Shown: positions 58,996 to 64,000 of the stretch, one piece after another
How positions within the stretch are numbered: the stretch's first letter is position 1
How the letters are laid out: each line of letters begins with the position of its first letter
Assembly: GCF_050633145.1 (NCBI RefSeq)
Contig: NZ_JBOEFY010000012.1
Span: forward strand, 78,431-142,430
From: Kordia sp050633145
GTDB lineage: Bacteria > Bacteroidota > Bacteroidia > Flavobacteriales > Flavobacteriaceae
Length of the DNA: 64,000 nt
Direction of reading: 5' to 3'
Position numbers and translations under genes: made by a program
The notes under the pieces: generated by a model
The model's input: the letters and a program-made list of their open reading frames with translations, nothing else
The model's database searches: none
Told to the model about the DNA's origin: nothing

Positions 58996-59736
58996 TTATC
59001 CAAATATCTTTTCTATAACATGATCTTTCCGTCTGCTAGATACTGGAACTTTTATTTCATGGTTTACAATTAACACACCTTGCCTGTTGTATCGCAATAC
59101 ATGTTTTTTATTTACGATGTATGATTGGTGACAGCGTATAAAAATATCATCTGATAAGAGTTCTATTACTTTTTTAATGGGTTTGGAAACTAATATTCGT
59201 TCGGATTGTAGCGTGTAGAATGTTGTATAATTCCCTTCCGATTTGCAATACAAAATATCATCTTCATAGACTACATACACGTTTTCCATCGTTTTGAGCA
59301 CAATGCGTTTCTTTTGCACACCTTTGAAGTATTCACTGGAGATTTCGATTAATTTTTCTAAGTCATTTTCTTTATTAGAACTTTCAATTGCTTTTACAAC
59401 TGCTTCTTGAAATTCACTTTCATCAATTGGCTTTAAAATATAATCTAAAGCACCTACTTTTATCGCTTTTATAGCATGCTTATCAAAACCAGTAATGAAA
59501 ATAATATCTACATTTTTTGTCTCTATTTGATTTAAAATATCAAAACTAGTCCCATCAGTTAGCTGAATATCTAAAAAGAGCAAATCTGGACTTTTTTCTT
59601 CTATCAAGGTTACAGCTTCTGCTACGCTTTCCGCTTCTCCAATAATTTGAATATCCGTACTGAAATGTTGATTTATTTTTTCTCTAACACTATTTCTAAT
59701 ATAGGCTTCGTCATCAACTAATATGGCTTTAATCAT
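58996..59736 (-). CDS. LytTR-family response regulator beside the peptide cluster
   Basis: A 246-residue regulator. The receiver domain has Asp8/Asp9, phosphoacceptor Asp56 in LFLDIQLT, and Lys in YILKPID. The LytTR domain (about 145-246) shows LYCKSEGNYTTFYT, FIRCHQSYIVNKKHVLRYN and VPVSSRRKDHV. Its start overlaps the kinase gene stop by 8 nt. LytTR proteins such as AgrA bind 9-bp direct repeats separated by 12 bp, a 21-bp period. That period is present in the four neighbouring promoters, so this protein is the best candidate to bind them. Confidence 0.94.
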   Translation of the reverse strand: MIKAILVDDEAYIRNSVREKINQHFSTDIQIIGEAESVAEAVTLIEEKSPDLLFLDIQLTDGTSFDILNQIETKNVDIIFITGFDKHAIKAIKVGALDYILKPIDESEFQEAVVKAIESSNKENDLEKLIEISSEYFKGVQKKRIVLKTMENVYVVYEDDILYCKSEGNYTTFYTLQSERILVSKPIKKVIELLSDDIFIRCHQSYIVNKKHVLRYNRQGVLIVNHEIKVPVSSRRKDHVIEKIFG

Positions 59737-61597
59737 TTTCTGAAAATTTATAAGGGATTAGAAACTTTACCAACACACCTAAATTTGTTGCATCCGTATT
59801 GGCTTTATCTAGTATTTGAACGTTACTTTTGGTTGTTTTATTGATGAATTTAGAAATTAATTGTGTGGAAACCGACTTTTTATAGGTATTATTTGTCTCT
59901 TTGATTCCAACACCATTATCTTCTATAGTACAGGCTATGAATTTATCTTCTAAAGTTAGTTTTACATCAATATTTCCTTTATGCTTTATTCCCAAAAAAC
60001 CATGCTCAATACTGTTTTCTATAAAAGGCTGTAGTAACATTGGCGGAATAAATAACAGCTCATCTTCTTCAAAGTTTTCTAACTGAATGTTATAGCTAAA
60101 TTTTTCTGGAAAGCGTATTAATTGAAGCTCCATGTATTTATGTAATGACTCTAATTCATCTTCTATTTGCACATAGTTATGCAATGAGTTTTCTAAAATT
60201 AATCGCAACAATCTTGAAAACTTTAGCAGATAGTTTACAGCTTTTTCTTGGTTATCTTTTATTTGATGTTGAATTACCGATAAGATATTGAACGTAAAAT
60301 GCGGATTCATCTGCGAGCGCAATAATCGTTGTTGCATTTGTAAATCTTGCTTTTGAAATTTGAAGCGCCTTTGCCTATAAAACAAATACACAATAATGAC
60401 CAACAATCCTAAAAGTGCTGATAACCCTATGAGTTTTATATTTCTTAATTCTGAAGCATTTTTCTCAGCTGTCGCAATCTTTTTCTTTTCATTGGCAACC
60501 TTTAAAGATTGCAATTCTTCATTTATATTTTCTTCATGAAATTTATTTTGCCGATCAATTAATGCTTTGTATTCTTTTAACAAGCTTTCTTCGCTATTTC
60601 CTTTCCTATAATTCAGCTTAAAACGCAATTCGTTGTAGAATGAAACATATTCCGTAAAAGAATTTTCGTTAATTATAGTATTCACTGAATCCAAATAGCG
60701 CTCTGCAACCTTATAATCTTTTAATTCCAGATAGGTTTCCGCTAAGTTGTTATAACCTTCAAGTAAGTCGTAATTCTCTCTAAGCCCAACTTGTTTTGTA
60801 AGCGCAATAGTCTTATCAAAATATTTGGCAGCTTCTTTATAGTTTTTTTCGGCAAAATTAAGTGTTCCGTATTGACGAAGATATTGTCTTCTAGTATCTT
60901 TTTTAGATGTTTCTATAACTTGCATGCTATCTAAAAATGCAAATGCTTCTTCTTTTTTATTGAAATGATTGTACAACATTTTTGCCTTGGAACATCCAGT
61001 AACTACAAACATATCCATGTTGTGACTCTCTTTTGCCGCTTCTAAGCCTTTTCCATTGTAATACCAAGCTTCCTCATAATTCCCTAAATCTAAATAAGAA
61101 ACTTCTAAAAAATTATATGCAATTGTCAAACCACCTGCATGTTTTTTCTCATCTGAAATTTCTACAAATTTCTTTGCCACATCTATCACATTTGCTAATC
61201 TATTTTCATTTTGATCCAATATCCATGTATTCCAGAAATAGATTAAATTTCGATCTCTAGTATTAGGTCCTTTTACTAAATCGATCGTAGTATGATAGTA
61301 GTATGTTGCAGAATCAAATTTTTGAGTATTATAATAATATGCACCTTTTCTAAAGGTATTTTCAATTAATAACGTATCTGGCAAACTAGGGTCGCTATCA
61401 ATTATTTTTTGAATTTTTGCTATGTAGATTAGTGTAGAATCGCTAGGTATTAGTTTTCGTTCCAGCGCTCGCAGTCGTTTGATTTCTTCAATTTTTTCAG
61501 AAAAGCTTTGTTCTGAATCTACTTTCGTACATGCAAAAAAAAGCAAGCCCAAAATTGACAACAGTATTAGGGGATTTTTTCGTGGAGAATAGATCAT
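59729..61597 (-). CDS. TPR sensor histidine kinase beside the peptide cluster
   Basis: A 622-residue kinase of the LytS/YehU type. The N-terminus resembles a lipoprotein signal (LLSILGLLFFAC, Cys23), an odd feature for a kinase that also has a later membrane helix (IKLIGLSALLGLLVIIVYLFY, about 385-405). TPR units fill the periplasmic part. The H-box is MNPHFTFN (His433) and the N-box ENSIEHGF. It pairs with the adjacent LytTR regulator. It lacks the extra N-terminal beta domain of the first kinase. A peptide ligand, perhaps a product of the cluster, is inference. Confidence 0.92.
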   Translation of the reverse strand: MIYSPRKNPLILLSILGLLFFACTKVDSEQSFSEKIEEIKRLRALERKLIPSDSTLIYIAKIQKIIDSDPSLPDTLLIENTFRKGAYYYNTQKFDSATYYYHTTIDLVKGPNTRDRNLIYFWNTWILDQNENRLANVIDVAKKFVEISDEKKHAGGLTIAYNFLEVSYLDLGNYEEAWYYNGKGLEAAKESHNMDMFVVTGCSKAKMLYNHFNKKEEAFAFLDSMQVIETSKKDTRRQYLRQYGTLNFAEKNYKEAAKYFDKTIALTKQVGLRENYDLLEGYNNLAETYLELKDYKVAERYLDSVNTIINENSFTEYVSFYNELRFKLNYRKGNSEESLLKEYKALIDRQNKFHEENINEELQSLKVANEKKKIATAEKNASELRNIKLIGLSALLGLLVIIVYLFYRQRRFKFQKQDLQMQQRLLRSQMNPHFTFNILSVIQHQIKDNQEKAVNYLLKFSRLLRLILENSLHNYVQIEDELESLHKYMELQLIRFPEKFSYNIQLENFEEDELLFIPPMLLQPFIENSIEHGFLGIKHKGNIDVKLTLEDKFIACTIEDNGVGIKETNNTYKKSVSTQLISKFINKTTKSNVQILDKANTDATNLGVLVKFLIPYKFSEND

Positions 61598-61646
61598 TTT
61601 TAGATTTCTCTTATTAAATTTAAAAAATACGTGCCGATATTTTTAC

Positions 61647-61654
61647 CAAACATA
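61647..61654 (-). promoter_or_regulatory. -7 promoter box of the kinase/regulator operon
   Basis: TATGTTTG matches TAnnTTTG on the minus strand in the 91-nt gap before the kinase ATG. No 21-bp repeat pair was seen here, so autoregulation through that site type is not apparent. Confidence 0.45.
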
Positions 61655-61688
61655 AGAAATTCACAAATGAAAAATGCATTGTAAACTT

Positions 61689-62621
61689 TTATTTTTCTGT
61701 TTTCAAAAATTTTATATTCCGCATCAAACCTGTGTACTTTGTTCGCTTTACAGCAGATTTTCGAAAGATTTCGCTAAAGACTTCTTGCGTAATTTCTTCC
61801 CATTCTTTTTTAGACATTGACAATAATTCTGGATGCGGATTGAATAAAGGTTCATTATGCGGTTTTGAGAAACGATTCCACGGGCATACATCTTGACAGA
61901 TATCGCAGCCAAACATCCAATCGTCAAATTGTCCATGCACGTGGGTTGGAATTTCATTTTTTAGTTCGATAGTAAAGTAGGAAATACATTTGCTTCCATC
62001 AACTACATACGGATCTACAATGGCTTGTGTCGGACACGCATCTATGCACGCTGTACAACTTCCACAATGATCTGTGACTGGCGAATCATAATCGAGTTCT
62101 AAATCGATAATTAATTCTGCAATAAAATAGAACGAACCTACTTTTTGCGTGAGCAGATTGCTGTGTTTTCCAATCCAACCCAAACCGCTTTTTGCTGCCC
62201 AAGCTTTGTCCAACACAGGAGCAGAATCTACAAATGCTCTTCCTGAAACTTCCCCAATTTCCTCTTGAATAAAGTTTAGTAAGTGTTTTAGTTTGTCTTT
62301 TATGACGAAATGGTAATCTGTTCCATACGCGTATTTTGAGAGTTTTGGCGCTTCAGAATCTTTTTGAATTTCCGATGGATAGTAATTTAATAGTAAAGAA
62401 ACTACCGATTTTGAATCGTCTACCAATTTCGTTGGATCGAGTCGCTTGTCAAAATGATTTTCCATATAACTCATTTCGCCATGCATATTTTTGTTGAGCC
62501 AAGCTTCTAAACGTGGCGCTTCTTCTTCTAAAAATGCTGCTTTTGAGATTCCACAGGACAGAAAACCCAAGCGTTTTGCTTCAGCTTTTATGAGTTCTGT
62601 ATGTTTTTGGGTTGAATTCAA
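61689..62621 (-). CDS. queG: Epoxyqueuosine reductase
   Basis: The last step of queuosine tRNA modification, reducing epoxyqueuosine with cobalamin and two 4Fe-4S clusters. Protein of 310 residues. Two ferredoxin-type cluster motifs are clear: CGSCTACIDACPTQAI and CDICQDVCPWNRF. The N-terminal part shows LNKNMHGEMSYMENHFDKRLDP, typical of QueG. The ATG overlaps the P450 stop by 4 nt. Confidence 0.95.
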   Translation of the reverse strand: MNSTQKHTELIKAEAKRLGFLSCGISKAAFLEEEAPRLEAWLNKNMHGEMSYMENHFDKRLDPTKLVDDSKSVVSLLLNYYPSEIQKDSEAPKLSKYAYGTDYHFVIKDKLKHLLNFIQEEIGEVSGRAFVDSAPVLDKAWAAKSGLGWIGKHSNLLTQKVGSFYFIAELIIDLELDYDSPVTDHCGSCTACIDACPTQAIVDPYVVDGSKCISYFTIELKNEIPTHVHGQFDDWMFGCDICQDVCPWNRFSKPHNEPLFNPHPELLSMSKKEWEEITQEVFSEIFRKSAVKRTKYTGLMRNIKFLKTEK

Positions 62622-63958
62622 GCAGTTCTTTTTGTGAATTTTAATGTAAGATTGATCGGTTTTAGTGTAATAAGTGGCGAGATTTCTATCTTTTTCTGAT
62701 CGGTTTCGATGTGATATTTTTTTAGCATTGCATATACCGTCAACATCATTTCATAGAGTGCAAAACCATTCCCAATACACATTCTTGGTCCTGCGCCAAA
62801 CGGGAAATAATACCCTCCTGTTTCTTTACGGTGTTCATCAGAGAACCGTTCTGGTTTGAAATCGTTGGGATTTTTCCAGTATGTTGAATTTCGGTGTAAT
62901 TCGTAAAACGAAATTCCGATCATGGTTCCTTTTTTTATATTGAAACCTGCAAACGAATCGTCTTCTATGGCAACTCTGTCTGTAATCCACGCTGGCGGAT
63001 ATAATCGCATCGATTCTTCTACACAGTTTTTTATATAGTTGAGCTTTGCTATTTTTTCCATCGGCGGCAAACTGTCATCAATCGCATTAATTTCTGCCAT
63101 TACTTTTTTATACACTTCTGGATGTTGTGCAATGAGTTGAAATGTAAATGTGAGCGCATTCGCGGAAGTTTCATGTCCTGCAACAAAGAATATTAAGATT
63201 TCGTCTATGAGTTGTTCGTTGGTCATTGAAGTTCCATCGTCTTCATATTTTGCTTTGAGCAACATGTCTAACAAATCATCATGTTCTTCTTTTGATTCGC
63301 GACGTTCGTCAATTACCGTGTTGATAATATCTCTGCTTTCTTTAACAAGAATCATGTGTTTTTTAACCAAACCACTTACTTTATACCACCATTGTTTATG
63401 TGGTTGTCGAATTTCTCGGATGATGAAATTCTGCAACGTTTCTATGATTTCCTGCAATCGATGCATTGTCGTATCATCATAAGAAGAATAACTGAATAGT
63501 GATTTTGCGACTACGTGAAACGCTAGTTCATTCATTATTGGATACGAATCGATTGTTTTGTTTTCCGGAATGTCTTCGATTTGTTTTTCAATCGTGCCTT
63601 CCATTATTTTTACCAGTTTTTGTAATTTTTCTTTATGAAATGCCGGTTGAATGAGTCGTCGTTGTTTTAACCAATAATCACCACTAGAAGTTAGCAAACC
63701 TTTTCCAACGTATTTTGATAGGAATTTTGTTTGAATTTTTGATTTGTGATAGTTCCTATGATTTTTTCGCAACAGATGTTTTGTGATTTCTGCATCACGT
63801 GTTAACAGTATCCTATTTGAGAATGGCGGTGAAATTGCAAACGAATCTCCATGTTTATCAAAGCAATCCTTATGAAACGGAATTGGGTTTCGCGTGATAG
63901 ACGATGATTTTAAGAATATCTTAATGAATGGAATTGTATTTGGATATTTGTACTGCAT
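62618..63958 (-). CDS. Cytochrome P450
   Basis: A 446-residue monooxygenase. The I-helix motif is AGHETSANAL, the K-helix ExxR is ESMRLYPPAW, the PERF-type motif is DFKPERFS, and the heme loop is FPFGAGPRMCIGNG with the axial Cys near residue 390. It opens with a short helix region and PFHKDCFDKHGDSFAI, which suggests a soluble or loosely bound enzyme. The motif set fits the CYP102/CYP4-like bacterial group. No ferredoxin partner gene is adjacent. Substrate unknown. The gene is complete inside the window. Confidence 0.94.
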   Translation of the reverse strand: MQYKYPNTIPFIKIFLKSSSITRNPIPFHKDCFDKHGDSFAISPPFSNRILLTRDAEITKHLLRKNHRNYHKSKIQTKFLSKYVGKGLLTSSGDYWLKQRRLIQPAFHKEKLQKLVKIMEGTIEKQIEDIPENKTIDSYPIMNELAFHVVAKSLFSYSSYDDTTMHRLQEIIETLQNFIIREIRQPHKQWWYKVSGLVKKHMILVKESRDIINTVIDERRESKEEHDDLLDMLLKAKYEDDGTSMTNEQLIDEILIFFVAGHETSANALTFTFQLIAQHPEVYKKVMAEINAIDDSLPPMEKIAKLNYIKNCVEESMRLYPPAWITDRVAIEDDSFAGFNIKKGTMIGISFYELHRNSTYWKNPNDFKPERFSDEHRKETGGYYFPFGAGPRMCIGNGFALYEMMLTVYAMLKKYHIETDQKKIEISPLITLKPINLTLKFTKRTA

Positions 63959-63978
63959 TAGTTGCTGGTTGTTAGGTT

Positions 63979-64000
63979 TTGGCTCTTGGCTCTTGGCTCT
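63979..64000. repeat. 7-bp tandem repeat (TTGGCTC) at the window edge
   Basis: Three head-to-tail copies are visible and may continue beyond the window. Confidence 0.7.

Overview
The window comes from the chromosome of a member of the Bacteroidota, most likely a marine Flavobacteriaceae. The evidence is low GC content, TAnnTTTG -7 promoter boxes with an upstream TTG, a full-length SprA (type IX secretion translocon), a RemB-like gliding protein, a PorP/SprF protein, DUF6089 next to NAD kinase and uppS, and LytTR two-component systems whose kinases carry periplasmic TPRs. A Kordia-like genome is a guess from the style of the small leader peptides. It is not proven here.

Layout. 1-5.4 kb (minus): 5' part of tig, a GDSL lipoprotein with a FadL-type porin, and an alpha/beta hydrolase with pdxJ. 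5.4-12.7 kb (plus): an envelope-biogenesis run of CBS protein, nadK, DUF6089, uppS, bamA and two ompH/skp genes. 12.7-15.4 kb: a leucine-rich-repeat-like protein, murI and a gamma carbonic anhydrase. 15.6-18.6 kb: a first LytTR regulator and TPR histidine kinase. 18.8-28.3 kb: SIMPL, VWA and YwqK proteins, PorP/SprF, NifU-like, dodecin, DUF1304, MscS, two small unknowns and tsaB, with several interspersed repeats. 28.3-34.2 kb: a MacAB-TolC-type efflux operon. 34.3-39.9 kb: cytochrome oxidase subunits and maturation factors (cyoE, two cox3, cox4, a SCO-like protein without cysteines, SCO, DUF420). 40-46.4 kb: MBL hydrolase, RemB-like, two tandem TonB proteins, VanZ, gcvH. 46.4-56.6 kb: sprA, ruvA, maeB. 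56.8-61.6 kb: three tandem small double-glycine precursor peptides, a lipoprotein and a second LytTR regulator/kinase pair. 61.7-64 kb: queG and a cytochrome P450.

Most interesting region: 56.8-61.6 kb. All three peptide genes and the lipoprotein gene carry upstream direct repeats of an ACGnATwTGwA-type half-site, spaced exactly 21 bp apart. That is the spacing used by AgrA-type LytTR regulators, and a LytTR regulator is encoded next door. This suggests a self-contained peptide/two-component circuit.

Second interesting region: 43.70-43.87 kb (plus strand). It looks like an unannotated small RNA: a perfect -7 box, a 10-bp closing stem, two inner stems and an intrinsic terminator. Its inner domain is complementary at 33 of 34 positions to the translation start region of the neighbouring tonB mRNA.

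No tRNA, rRNA, CRISPR array, insertion sequence or prophage was seen. All assignments come from reading the sequence; no database search was run.
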